Shown one piece after another: positions 44,901 to 58,200 of a stretch of 64,000 nt of DNA (position 1 is the first letter of the stretch; every line of letters begins with the position of its first letter). The stretch covers positions 20,207,650 to 20,271,649 of the forward strand of contig NC_079887.1 of assembly GCF_029227915.1 (NCBI RefSeq), in the 5' to 3' direction. The notes beneath the pieces are model-generated. The model saw only the letters and a list, made by a program, of their open reading frames with translations, had not been told where the DNA came from and made no database searches. Both the position numbers and the translations under genes were made by a program. This DNA comes from Hydractinia symbiolongicarpus. Lineage: Eukaryota > Cnidaria > Hydrozoa > Anthoathecata > Hydractiniidae.

Positions 44901-47900
44901 AGCAAGTGATAAAACCCAAGTAGCTTCTCAAGTTACCTCGCACCGGGAAAAAGGAGAACCGTCGGAAAAAGTTGTTCGCAAAATGCTTGATGATTACGTA
45001 AAGAAAATACAAACAATTCCGGAATATGTGAGTTCCCAAACAGTAGAATCGAATCAACCACAACAATTTGTAAGTAATGTCATACCTCAAAACCTCAATC
45101 CAACGACAACTATGGGGTCTTGGAATGGTAAAAATAAGCTAAATGGGCAAAATGTTAATTTTTACCCACAAACAGAACAGTTCGATTTAGCGAAATCAAT
45201 GTATCCTCAAAGTAATCAAGGTTATCAGTCGCAAAATCTTGTTTATCCAGGTACAAGCATGTTATCTTACTTTCCTGTTGTTTCAAAGTATGACCCAACC
45301 AAACAGTACATTCGAACATTCTTTCAAGAAGATGACGAACACCTACCGAACCCGGAAACAAACCACCCGGTCGAAGTTGGAACGGAATCTTTCCAGACAG
45401 ATATAAAATCTGATTTAAAAAACAAAATTCATAAATCAAGCACGAGCACAAATACTGAAACATCCTTAGGTAAGGAGCACACGAAATATTTTAAAGCAAC
45501 ACCAATACTATCTTCCAGTAAAGTCCATGCGCAAAATCAACGTAAGTTAAACAGGAAAACGGTGGTGAAAGAAACGCTACACAGCAAACGAAGACAGCAA
45601 AACGCTACTTTAATTATGAAGAGTAAAGTTAAGAATGTATCTACAACTATGCACTCGCATCAACCGGTATATAGTGCAGCCTTTCGTAAACAAACCACCC
45701 GGCATGGTGCATGGAGGAACAAAAACGGTCTTTCACACAGAACAGCTGATTCAAGATTTAAAGTTAAACCAGCTTCGTTGCTTCGATTGGGTCCAAATAA
45801 ACCAATCAATTTACATGATTTTGGAAAAACCACCCATCGTGAGCCGTCTTTGAATTTGGATGGGTTAGTTGCTGGTGTTAAATTACCGTTGACGAGATCA
45901 AACATAACTGTGAGTAGCATGGACAAAGACGATACATTGGATTCTAATACGATTACAGGCGGTAAAAATAAAACCATTCACAACTGGCTCAAGCAAACTA
46001 ATTCGAATACTAGTTTACACGAAATCCAAGCTTCAAACGGTAATGTTTCATCACAAAGCAAAGTAGCTATGATTAATGAAAACCAAAATAGTAACGGGTA
46101 TAAGACTAACAAAATGGCAGCTTCGAATAACAAAGAAGTGTTAGGATTTAGAAAAATTGAAAAGGAGGTTAACTTGCTGGATTCCATGGATAGCAAAAAA
46201 GGTAAAATCGAAACAGCGTTGAATAAAAACTCTCCAATTCCACTTAAGAACACCACGCAACTTGATACAATGAGATCCGTTTTGGAAAATCCATCACCGG
46301 ATAATACGGGCACTCAAATAAAGAAAGCCGAAAAGCAAGCACCGGCTGCTAAGAAAGAACACTTCGTTGACGAAACGCTAAAAAATTTCACAACAGATGC
46401 AAGCGATTTAGATCTGAAAATTTTTGGTGATGAGAAGAACGATTCGTTTGCAGCGAGTGAAGATAAACCAATCGAAGCAGTAAACACAACTACATCAGGC
46501 GAGAACACTAATGTTGACAATTCAACATCTATGTCAGCATTTCCAGACGTAAAAGCCAACTCATCTGATCCTATCGAAAAGATTTTGTACTCTGCAATGA
46601 CGGACGACCCGACGTTAAAGAATATTAACTTGACTCAACCTGAAGATGGGGGCTTTACGTTTGGTGAAAATAAGGAGACAAAGCAAAACCCGGAAAAGCA
46701 CGCCAAAAATGATACAACTAGGATGACTGTGTTTGATACCGCAAATGCATCTACCCCTGCACCGGAACGTTTCCTACCCCCGGTTACGCAAACATCTTTG
46801 ACGAAAAATAACAAAACGAAAAATTCCACTGTTCCTAACGATACAAAAACAGCAACTGTGAACAAAACTGTTGCAACGGAGTCTGGAAAACTTCCAGAAG
46901 CAAGTAACGTGACTCTTGGTTTGGCCAATAAAACGTCTGTCCTTGCTGGTAATGCTACTTCTCTTACTGACAAAGTCCCGCTTGTGGCTGAAAAAGTAAT
47001 GAAAGACAACACGTCTGTCGCTAATAGTACCCTCCTGACTCAACGTAATATCACTCTTTCAGTTTTAAAAGCTCATCAAAACAGCACAAACCTTGACAAT
47101 GTTACAAGCGTAAATGATTCCATTTCAACTGTAAGTCTTGTTAACAAAAGCAAAGACCATCAGGAATCCACTCCAACAAGAACATCGATTAAAGAAGTGA
47201 AGGTTATGAACAATGAAGAAACAGAGAATGAAGAGAATTCGAACGCGGCTATGGAACAAACTTCTGATACTGGAGACGACAATATACCGTTCGAAGAAAC
47301 CACAAGCAACGATGTTTCAAATTCTGATGGAACTACTGAGGCAGGTGACAACATGGATAGTGCAACAGATAATAACGAAGGTTCGCTTGCCACATTGCTG
47401 AACCAGCATAACGATGGTGGCATAGAATATGACAACATGGATAAAGCAACCACCTTTAAAGATCTTGGCAGCAGTGAAATGAAAGGCATTGCAAAGGCAA
47501 TGTCATCATTAAACATACAAGACGTTGATCACCTCAGATCACGAATGAAAACCATTGATATGATTGATCGAAACCCGCCCAACCATTTCCAGCACCTTAA
47601 GAAAGCTGAAAACGACTACGCCAATGAAGGTTTGCACACAAACGGCATAGCTCTAGGTGAACAACCTGACACAGCTCACGTTCAGTCGTACACTGCCGAA
47701 GACAAGGACGTAGGAGACAGTCCAAGCGCGGTGCACGAAGAAAATTACGCTGACGTGTTAGGAGGACAAACAACAAATCAGCAGTCACCTACTGTCGTTA
47801 ATGATAATAATATGCAACTGAATGGCGATGCGCACGAAACTGAAAGCACTCTACAAGACCCTGCCTTACAAGAAGCTTCTTCTGTACCTGTCTCTATATC

Positions 47901-50900
47901 AGCAACGGCACCAGAAGCGTCTACAAGCGCTCAAGAAAGTATCAGTACTGCTCAACAAATGAGCACACCGACCGCACAGGAGCTTTCTTCGGCTCAAGAA
48001 TCCAGTATGCTTCAAAACGAAGCCCAACAGAGTATAGATCCAAGTCAGACGGGAGGAAATGCCTTGCATGTTGGAGGATCAAATACGGATAACATGGTTT
48101 CAGCAGGAAACAACATGGTAGCTCAAAGAGATGAAAACGCCGAAGGCACAGGTTTGAACCTTGGCTCACAGGGTGGAGAAGCATCGGGTGTAACTATGGG
48201 TACAGAGAATGAGCTATCTTCTTTTACACCACAAAAACAAGCAGAACAAGGAGATAATGTAGGGGAAATGGACAATGTTAACGAACAAGGTTCTGTGGTA
48301 CCACAACAGGACGTAAATGCCGATTCACCAGATGCCAGATCGAACTTGAACAAAAAACACCATCGACACCCTCACCCGCAAAAAGCTGTGGTTGTGAAAG
48401 GGGTCGCGAAGAATACAGTCTTGAAAGTACCCATCGCAATTTCATATTCTAAAGTTCATGAAGAAGACAACTCAGGCCATCATAAACTTGAACATATGAT
48501 TAAAGATGTAATACACGACGTGAAGAACGAGCTACACGGTGGTGGTGGAGACATAAATGAACAGCAGCAGGGCATGTTTCGTCATGCAACTCTTGCCAGC
48601 AACGACATATTACCTCATTTCTCCCACGTTGAAGAAGAACACGGTCCAGTCGTAGGTAGCCCGCGTGTTGAACATCATCCCGTTACCTTATACGAGACTG
48701 AGCATTATGAACCCGCTAAATCTTCGAGTGGTATTGTTACCCCCGAGTCGTTCCAAGAAAGACCAATGATGCAACACGAAGTCAATGTAGTGCGCCATAC
48801 ACATCACGTGGTTACAGTAAAAGACGATAGCGAAAAACAAAAAATGGTGAACGGGTTGGTTGATTATGATTCAGGTATGTTGTTTCAAGTAATGTCTTTT
48901 AGTTAGTTTGTTTAGTTTTATTCACTTCTAATAGGGCATTAATTGCATTACCATTGTTGATAGTAATCTTGAAAAGATTTTTTTTGTGTAAACTTTCTTC
49001 TAAAATTTGAGCTATCTGAAACTGCCTCGTTTCCACGCCAAAATGTAAACAAAAAAGATACCAATCAAAATGCTTCAATAGTTGCTACGAAGTATTACAT
49101 TTTAGATCGTTGTGTTTCTCTGCAATTAATTAATGACTTACCAAGTCGGTACCGGTTAATTTCATCTATAAACAAACATGGCTACACCCCACGCGGGAAA
49201 GTATTTACACTTAAAACAGTGTTCAAAGATCCGAGTGCACATAAGTACGTGTCCTTTCACGCCATCGATGAGTCCGAACCAAGTAAGCAAGTAACACTGG
49301 ATGGTGCTAAAGAACTAATCTCTGTTCCTACACCGTGCCAAAGCAAGCCTAAAGTTGTACACGTTGCAGGAGTGCAAACAAAACCCTCCATCGTGTCAAA
49401 GAAAGATATTCTTCCAGATGTTATTCCAGAAGTTGGCACAGACGAGACACATGTGGAGAAGAAAAATCGAATCGCTTATCCTCTACAAGAGCATTTTATT
49501 GTCCATAACCTAAATGGTTTACATAAACGACAACATATCACTCATATTTACTTGAAAAAAGCGAAAAAAGACCGTATTAGTTACCCAAGACAGATGAGAA
49601 GATTCAATGTTATGCGAGATTCAGGTTTGTTCTAAATAATTTAACGCACTCCTTTTTACGCCCGCCCATATTGGCGTTATTTTTCCAATATTTACAGTTC
49701 AATTCTTATAAAACTCTTTAACGCTTAACACCAACCGTTTTATGTCGTATATCTGCACCATTTGAGTTTTTTGAGCTATTTATTTTAAAAGTATCCATAA
49801 AACATACAAAAATTTAATTCACACGAACACTAGAATATTGTTGCTATATTTTGAAGAAATCCCTTTTTTCCTGTATTTTCAAATGTTCTAGGAAGTTCAA
49901 TAAAAATTCTTAAAACATTTTTGACCATGTAACAACCAAATCGCAAGTCCATTTTGTAGGGAAACTTTATATTAAAATTTGTTGAAACTAAGATTTCATT
50001 TCCGTCGTTACCCTTGACGATATGTTTTGGAAAGTTCAATTCCGGACGTAATATAATGCAAAAGAAGGTAAAATTTTAGATATTGTTTGGCCTTTTAAAG
50101 ACATGGCCCATAATTGACTTTTTGCAATTATGTTATGTCCAGGATTGTATATCTTCACCTGACGTATTAAAAGCTGGATAACACTATGCAATTATCGGAA
50201 CAATAATCCTATAAATGATTTTTTTATCATCATAAATAGATTGGGGATTTTTTGTTAACTCTTTTAAATTATTGTATGTTATTATTTTTTCTACTCAGTG
50301 ACATCACCATGTATACGCACTTACGGCGGTAGCACACATAGCTCTGTGGAGTGTTGTCATTTACCATACATATACAACGGGAGAGTACACTCTACTTGTC
50401 TTTCTGACGGCCCAAACTCTCAACCATGGTGTTCTTTAACGAGAGATTTTGATCAAGACAAGAGATGGGGTTTATGCATGAGTAAGATCATTTTCCCGAT
50501 TTCTTGTTTTTATTTTCAAGTTTCCAAAATCCTGGAATGATTAAGTTTATAAGAATTATCAGCCTTAAATTCCTTAGGTTAGGCATAGGATCTTCTGCGA
50601 ATGGATAAAATGAAAATAATTTTTGGGGAAAAAAAATATTATCAGGTAAAAACTTGTGGTAGCAAAAAAAAAGAAACCAAACATGTTGATAATAAAAAAT
50701 GAATGAAAAATATTAAATTAGAAAAAAGCAAAAAGAATAATTTTTCAGCATATCTTTCATAGCATGTTAACTTCACAACAGACCTTAAATACAAATGGCG
50801 TTGCTTGGATTATTACCGTAGCGGGAATTAATTTTCGCAAAATTTTGCGAGTTTTTGTTAATTTGCGATAAAAAGTTACCGCAAATTTGATTTTTTTTTC

Positions 50901-51512
50901 TGTTAAAAAAACGATTCTTTTCTTCTGATTTACTTCGAACTACATACACATCATTTTAAAACCACTAGTTTTATTTCACATTTCCATAAGAAAGCCTGTA
51001 AAAGCCGTATAAATTAAGAAACAAGGTGTCATCAAATTTATGTTTTTGGCAGAATTCGCGAAATATTAAGACTTAACCAACTTTGCGATTTTTAAAATTA
51101 ATTTTTTTCTTTCCAAAGATAACTCGCGAAAACTAATTTAGAGAAGATTAAAGGGATTTTCGTGGACAGTTATGATAAATTAGTTTTATGTTGAAAAATT
51201 CCCTTTCTGTGTAGTAACTCCAAGAAGCAGGTTGAATATTTAAAAAGACGCTATATTTGTTATTCTCATATATAAAAAAAAAATCTTACAAAACCATAAA
51301 CTCTTTATTAATCTCTTGGAAAAAAACAGAAGGCTTATTCAACGAATTAGTTTAGTACCATTCTTTTTTTATGCTTCTACACATGGTTCTAGGTACAAAG
51401 TTTTATCAGAACATTTAATTTTTATCCATGTACACACACTCTTAAATATTTAGCTCCCACAATACCTGAGCCTGAAGAATCACAGTATCGTGCGCCCATG
51501 TATTGGCAGTAA
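41940..51512 (+). CDS. Giant gene A: secreted protein with AbfB-like trefoil, low-complexity core and fibronectin type II domain
   Basis: Six exons: 41940-42006, 42729-43019, 44441-48874, 49106-49624, 50299-50481, 51454-51512. All introns are GT-AG and phase 1; 1850 residues. Residues 1-22 (MEVVVARNKYWLFYFVLLVL) are a signal peptide. About 27-175 look like an AbfB-type beta-trefoil (SFESVRFPGYFLRH is its hallmark), split over exons 2 and 3. Residues 176-1590 are low complexity: Asn/Thr/Lys/Ser-rich with many N-glycosylation sequons (NKT, NVT), a Gln/Ser/Ala part, then a His cluster. The central exon ends VTVKDDSEKQKMVNGLV. Exon 4 contains YTPRGKVFTLKTVFKDPSAH and FHAIDE. Exon 5 (about 1775-1830) fits the FN2 pattern, ECCHLPYIYNGR...WCSLTRDFDQDKRW..C, with the P, W and Cys residues in place. 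The last exon is short and ends MYWQ. Probably an extracellular structural or carbohydrate-binding protein; paralogue of gene B. Confidence 0.85.
43125..43263. mobile_element. Small MITE in gene A intron 2
   Basis: Ends TACAATATAAACTGTTTT and its complement (about 43125-43145 and 43241-43261), 140 bp, non-coding. Confidence 0.6.
43477..44184. mobile_element. 708-bp MITE with ATGTTCTGCCC ends in gene A intron 2
   Basis: The left end ATGTTCTGCCCAGATT and the complement of the right end ATGTTCTGCCCGGATA match over about 15 bases with one or two mismatches. The interior contains many GGATTATG, CCGATTATG and CCTGATTA words in both directions. No coding capacity. Confidence 0.6.
50299..50481 (+). 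other. Fibronectin type II domain exon of gene A
   Basis: A single 183-base phase 1-1 exon encodes the whole domain. Cys spacing C-x2-P-Y-I-Y-x7-C-x9-WC-x4-DF-x5-W-x2-C matches the FN2 signature except that Leu replaces an aromatic residue just before the last Cys. FN2 domains bind collagen or glycans in other animals; this is family knowledge, not shown here. Confidence 0.85.
50811..51170. repeat. TTCGCGAA/GCGAAAATT-rich element in gene A intron 5
   Basis: Words such as TTTTCGCAAAATTTTGCGAG, AATTCGCGAAAT and ACTCGCGAAAAC recur in both orientations, like 31740-32225. Probably a diverged MITE. The ends are not defined. Confidence 0.35.
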
Positions 51513-52220
51513 AGAAGTCAATCAGAAGAAGTGTGTCGATAAATGGGAAACTGACGAGATTATGTAGTGGGTTGTAGCTTGTTCTTATGATGTGTTCACA
51601 TATCGTATAATTCTTAACTGATAGTATATTTGATTGTTTTTAGCTTTTTGTTATTTCACATAGATCGTAATTTTGTTATTGATGCAAATCTTCGACAGCC
51701 ATTGTGCAATTCGTTGAAGCGAAATTTCCATTACTCGTCCGACAAAAGAAATTATGTAATTGGTTGTTTATAATCCCAATGCTTTATAGTACCAGAAATC
51801 TTATCTTTTTTCTCCATCTTTTTTTATGTCAACGTATTTTTTTAAAGCCTGTATATATTTTTATTTTTATTCTTTTTTTAAACGAATTTTATATAATTTT
51901 ATCGACTTTTTAAATTTTTTTAACCTTCTTTTAAAATTTTATAAAAATTTTCATACGTAATGATGTTGAAAAGATAGTAACATTTGTAAAGAATAATGGT
52001 AAACGCAGTCAGTTAGTAAAAAAAATAACACACCCGTCATTTTTAACGCGCACATAACCGCACTTTAAGGCAATGACGCACTTCACGGGAACACGCGCGT
52101 CACGCATAACCTTGTATCGCACACATCCGTTAAAATGTTATGCACTTTTTACAACGCATTTCACACCACATGATGCAACCACAACAAATTGTTTTGATCC
52201 ACTTTTGATTTTTTTCACAG
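51513..52220. other. Gap between giant genes A and B
   Basis: Very AT-rich. No signal-peptide exon with a phase-1 donor was found here. An open frame from 52073 reads through the gene B acceptor at 52219-52220 but lacks a signal peptide. Confidence 0.5.
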
Positions 52221-55200
52221 ATGTTGATACATTCTTCGGCAAACTTGTGCTCAAGATGTCACCCTACTCCACCCGCAGCAGTCTATACAGCGACCGACCA
52301 TTTGTTTTCGCCACTAGAAGATCGACATATTTAAAGAAACATGGTGATGTTTTTAAAATCCATACACCGGGTTTAGCAAGAGGTGCCGGAAGAGATTCAA
52401 TCTCGTTCGAATCTGTCAGGTGGCCAGGGTACTACCTAAAGCATAGGGCAGAAGAAAATGATTTTAAATTTCGAATAGCCAGATCGAAACCAAGTAACTA
52501 CCGAATTTTCAGTAAGTGTTTTTATAAATTTATTGTCCACCATGCTTGGTGTGTTCCAAATTGAAATGAAGCATGAAGTGTTAGTCGATGCAGTTGCATG
52601 TCTTTTTTAAAAAAGTTATATTCCATATGGTAGGTTTGAACAAATAAACCATGTTAATTATTCTGTGAAGAAAAAACTTGGAAACACCCTAAAAAGGGCA
52701 AACCTTACATTGTGAGATAAAAAATTTAAGTGAAGTCATGCGCGTCAAGTATGGAGGTTGTCGAGACCATGTGTGTTACTTAAATTTTGTGCTACTTTCG
52801 AAACTTAGACAAAAGTTAGCGAGAAAATTTTCACAAGGTAAAAGGGACTTCAATATTCGTATAATGGAACAAAAGCCTTATTAAAGAATCAAGATTTTTA
52901 AAAGGCTATTTATTTATGTAATTTTCGATTTTTAGATAAAGAAGCAACCTTTGTTGTTGAAAAACACAATGGAATCGAAGGATCTGGAATGCTACGTTTA
53001 TTCGACAAGCCATCTTGGTATTTATGCGTGCGTAAGCATGACATAGCAGATTCGGCATTAAAGGCTATGAAGCGAGACAGTAGTCCTGATTTTAGACTTC
53101 GTTGTTCGTTTTTTATTGAGAAATTGGAGCCAGCAGCTGTGGTAGGCGAGGTAATGAAAACAAAAGAAAATCATCACGATGAACCGGCAACAAAACGTAA
53201 ACATATTCATCGGCCAGCGCTTGCAATACGCAAGCTGTTAGACAGTTACGTAAATCACGGAAAACTCGAACTACTCAGAGACGATCTAGGAAAGTCCTTT
53301 GGTCAAACTTTGAATACGATTGCAGACAACAAACCACAACAAATGCATTTAGTAAACAACTATCTCCAACCATCTAGGATATCTGCTCTGGAAGCCACTC
53401 GCACCTATGGACCTTCAGTTATTTGGTCGAAACAATCGCCTAATAACGCACTTAGATCTTTTAATTCACACCTTCATGTTCTCGGGTCCATTCCACATCC
53501 ATCTACTATAAAAACGCCTATTGCTCAATTATCTGATAAAATAGCGCAGCTGTCATTTGTGCCTCGATTAGACAGTTACACATTTACTAAAGCAGTCAGT
53601 GGAAATGAATATTCGCTTTATAAGGGACGCAATGCTTTTCCTGCTGCTAGGTTTTCAAGAACACAACAGTCATTCAACAGACCGGCAAAGTGGCATGATG
53701 TTAAAGGAAAAAGCATTAAGAAGAATGAAATAAGTAAGGCTTATAACAACACTAATAACACTACTAAGACTGAAAATGTGAGTGGCAACAACATTCGGTT
53801 AAACGAGACAAAAGTAAGCATTTTAGGAAATTTAACGAAAGAAAATTCTTCGGTTGTTGCATTTGGTGGAAACGAAACACGAGAAATACACAGTGACAAA
53901 GTAGTGAATCAAAACAGCACTAGGTTTTATCACATTCTGCATGGTGTAAGTAATGGCGTGGTAAGAGTGAAAATAGAAAGTAGTATCTCAGATTCGAAAA
54001 AAGTTGAAAATCTAATGGAAAATCCCAATCTTTTGTCTCTTCATTCCAGTGGAACAAATCTAAACTTGTCAAATTCTACATTGTTTAATAATGATCCAAA
54101 ATATGTTCGAAAGAAAACTATCAGTCATGGATTTTACCAAGAGGAACCTTTAATGGAAGGGCTGATAGCAGATCCTAAAAAACCAGAAGTTGCGTTTGAT
54201 GACGATGAATCAAAGGGAATGGAAGTCAAACATCTGTTTGCAGACAGCAAAGGACATGTCTCGCCTCTAAACATTAACGAGCCAAATAAAAACCCGACTG
54301 TACATATCGAGAGCAGTAAAAATGTCGCCGACAGCGAGGTAAATAAAGATGGTGATCTTTCTGCTAATGATGGTAACAAGATGGGTGCGATACACGTTAA
54401 CGAAGGTAGCAAGGAAGCTGCTCTTACTTTAAGCGAGGCAAGTAAAGAAGCCTCGATCAATTTTAATGGCGTCAGTAAAGATGCTGGCTTAACGATTGGT
54501 GAATCCAGCAAAGAACCGGACTTAAAACAAGAGGGCACAGTAGTGAGTCATGTTTTCGCAGATAGCAAAGGTCATGTAATTCCGATGAATAGAAATCAAG
54601 ATCAGAAAAGCACTGGCGCAAAGACAAATGAAAAACAGATAACAGGAGAGGCTAAAGAAACATTTGAATCTGCTCCTGCCACAGGAAATGTTAACGCGGA
54701 AACAAAAAGTGTGAATGTTAAACATTTGTTTGCTAACAACACTGGTCGTATTGAAGGTTTGAAACCAAGACATAATTCGTATATCGCTAAGTTAACATCG
54801 CCTTTAACGAGCTTAAAAGAGTTAAAGAAGCTTGGGAAGAAGATAAAACTAGGTGCACATTGTAAACGCTCTGTTGGCGGAGCGATTCATGTTTCGGAAT
54901 GTGACGATGAAGACAGTAATACGCATGAGAATGAAATGACTGATACTGATATACCTGGGCATTCTCATTTTACTGATCATGATAATTCAGAAGCAGGACT
55001 AACTGATTTAGATCTGTCTCATTTTGATCATAAAAGCAATGCAGAAGAAGACCCTGTAGACAGTATAACAACAGAAGCTGCTGATGGAGATAAAGAAAGC
55101 GAGACAGACGAAGTATATGGTCACAAAAGTGGTTCAGAAGTAGATGACGAACACGAGGAAGGAGCAAATGAAGATGAGGACGAGGAGGAGAATGAACATC

Positions 55201-58200
55201 AAAGTCACCATGGAAACCATCATGACTATGATGAAAATCACCATGATGATGCATATCATCATGGTGACCATGAACACGAGCATCATCACGAAGGTGACGA
55301 TCACGACTATAATGACCATCATAATCATGAACACAGCTACCATGAACACGATAACGGTGAGCACCACTTTGAAGAGAACCACCATGGTGATCACGGTGAA
55401 CATCATTATACTCGTCACGATATGGGCCATGAAACTGAACACGAAGGACACGAGGAACACGAAGATCACGGAGAGCATGAGGAACATGAAGATCACGAAG
55501 ATCATGGAGAGCACGAGGGACTTGGAGAGCACGAAGATCACGAGGAACATGAAGATCATGGGGAACATGAGGAGAACGACGACCACGGAGAACACCACGA
55601 AGATCACGGGGACCATCACGATGATGATAGTTACGATGATGGACATATGGAACCTGGCCATCATTGGATTGATCAGAATGGAGAGCACCATGTTTATATG
55701 GGTGATTCATGGGAATCGAAGAGTTGCAGGGAAGGAAAATGCAGCAGTAGCAGTGGGGGTAGCACCGGAGGGAGCGGTGGAAAATCAAACTCGTCGACTT
55801 CTGGTGGCTCGTCTAGCTCAAGTAGTTCAGGCGGCTCTAGTAACTCTTCCACTGCAAGTTCTGAAGGTTCTTCGGGCTCTAGTAGTTCAGCAGGCTCTGG
55901 CGGATCAACAGGCTCTAGCGGGTCAACTGGATCTGGAAGTTCCTCTAGCTCTGGTGGCTCAACAGGTTCTACCGGATCAACTGAATCTGGTGGTACCTCA
56001 GGTTCTAGTGGTTCAACAGGATCTGGTGGCTCATCTGGAACAAGCAGTTCAGGAGGCACATCAGGAAGCAACTCAAGCGCTGGTAGTACATCATCCGCTG
56101 GTAATTCTATGGGTGGAGTAAATATAGGTACGTCTGTGGGATCTGGAGGAGGAACAGCCGGAGCAGGCTCTGCAGGAGGTATTACAATCGGTGGCGGAGC
56201 AGGAGGTTCCAGTGGGCCAACAGGTGGAATTAAAATTGATGGCAATGGTTCAACAGGTAGAGAAGGCTCCGCTGGTGGAATTAAAGTTAATGGGGGCTCA
56301 ACAGCCGCAGGAGGGGCCGGTGGTTCCACTGGACTCAAGATAGGAACTGACTCGAATGAATCTGGTGGAACAACAGGAGGTACTAAAGGTGCAGGTGTCA
56401 AAATAGGTGGAGGTACCTCCGGGTCAGGAAACGTGTCTCCAATTAACAATCAAACAGGAGGAAGCGCTTCAAGCAGTAAAGGAAAAGCAATAAATGCTAA
56501 TTCAACAGGAGCGGACTCTGCAGCGTCCGCAGGTGTAGACAATAAAAACCTTCCACAGTTGCTAAACGCCAAACTTCCATTAGGTAATGCGAATATTGGA
56601 GGCGGAAGTAAAAACAATTCCGCTAACAAAAATGCGGGAGCTAATAATAATAATGCTGGTGGGTTAAACAACATCGGTACAAATAATAATAAGGCGACAG
56701 CTAATAACAATGGAGGTGCTGTAAATAACAGTGGTAACAATAATGGCGGACTTAATAATGGCGGACTTAATAATAGTGAAAACAACAATGGCAGACTCAA
56801 TAATGGTAGGCTTAATAATGGCGCTGCCAATGGTGGAACTAATGCTGGAGCAGGTAATGGTTTAACTGACCCGAATAGCCTAAATAATATATTCAATACG
56901 AATAACAATCTTAATCAAAACAACAACAATAACAGCAGTAGTGGTGGTGGAGGTGGTGGGGGTGCCACAAACAACAACAACAATATCACTGCCAACAAAT
57001 CTAATAACGCTAATAACAACGCAAACACAGGGAATCAAAATAATAATCCTTTCGGGGGAGGGTCCAACAACAACTCAAATGCTGGTGGTGGAGGTTTTCC
57101 AAATACTCTCGGTGGAGGAGGAGGGGGAGGCCTTCCTAATCCTTTAGGAATAAATATTGCAGATGCAGTGAAACAACTTCCAAATTTGTTAGGCAATGGA
57201 CTTCCTAATCTTGGTGGTATACCAAATCCTTTAGGGGGAGGAGGTGGAGGTGGCTTACCAAATCCTTTAGGAGGCGGAGGAGGACCTTTTGGTTTTAATA
57301 AAACAAAAGGCGGCAAGAAAATTGAAAATGGTAAAGCAAATAATAATTTTAATAATAATAAGACGAGCAGCGGAAGCATCGTAAATAATGAAAACATGAA
57401 AGGAGGCGCAAAAAACAATGAAAAAACAGGTGTCAAGAACGTAGAAAACGTGTCGAAAAATAACAAAGATCTCAAAACTGCCCACAAAAATGCAGAAGAT
57501 ACCAAAATTGATGGAAAAAATGCAGGCGAAACTCAAATGAACGGTAAGAAAGAAGACGATATTAAAGTTGGCGAAAAGAGCAAAGAAAACGTTAAACTTA
57601 AAGATGAGAGTGAAAGCAAAGTAAAATATGTTGATGAGCATGCACCAAAAACAGACATAAATGTTGGTAACCACACAAAAATAATAAGAGAACAGTCGAA
57701 CGACAAACTGGCTTCACATATCAAAGAAGATGAAGTAAAACAACTAGCAAAGACAAAGAAAGAGGATGGAGGAAATGATAAACCTCAAGTTGTAAAAACT
57801 GTCATGCATACTTTGGCTGGAAACAATGATACAGAAAGCAAGCACAAAATACCACCAACTTTAAATGCTACCTTTGTACAGCCACCAATCAAGCCAAATC
57901 TCCATTCATTAAATTCCTTGTCAATCAAAGCAACCAATGTAAGTAAGGTAGGAAAGAAATCATCACCAACTGATTTGATCAAACATGTAACCAAACTGAT
58001 GAAGAAAACTACAGGATTCCTAAACGAAAGTGAAGCTGGAGAAGAAAAATTTGAACCACACAAAAGTATTTTAGGTTTTAAGACAGAAAAATGGGATGAA
58101 AATGAATTAGAAGTAGAACGAAATGCTAAAGGCACACTACTGGATAAAAACTTCTCAATTCCAAGACGAAAAGAGAACGCAGAATATGTGGACGACGAGT

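Noticed and set aside
44866-48353. Antisense open frames across gene A exon 3
   Set aside because: Same reason: shadows of a long AT-poor coding exon.
52073-52564. Unspliced frame as the true start of gene B
   Set aside because: It reads through a good acceptor that is exactly positioned as in gene A, and its N-terminus is not a signal peptide.
54134-56908. Antisense and second-frame open frames across gene B
   Set aside because: Shadows of the low-complexity coding sequence; they show the expected complementary biases and no independent motifs.
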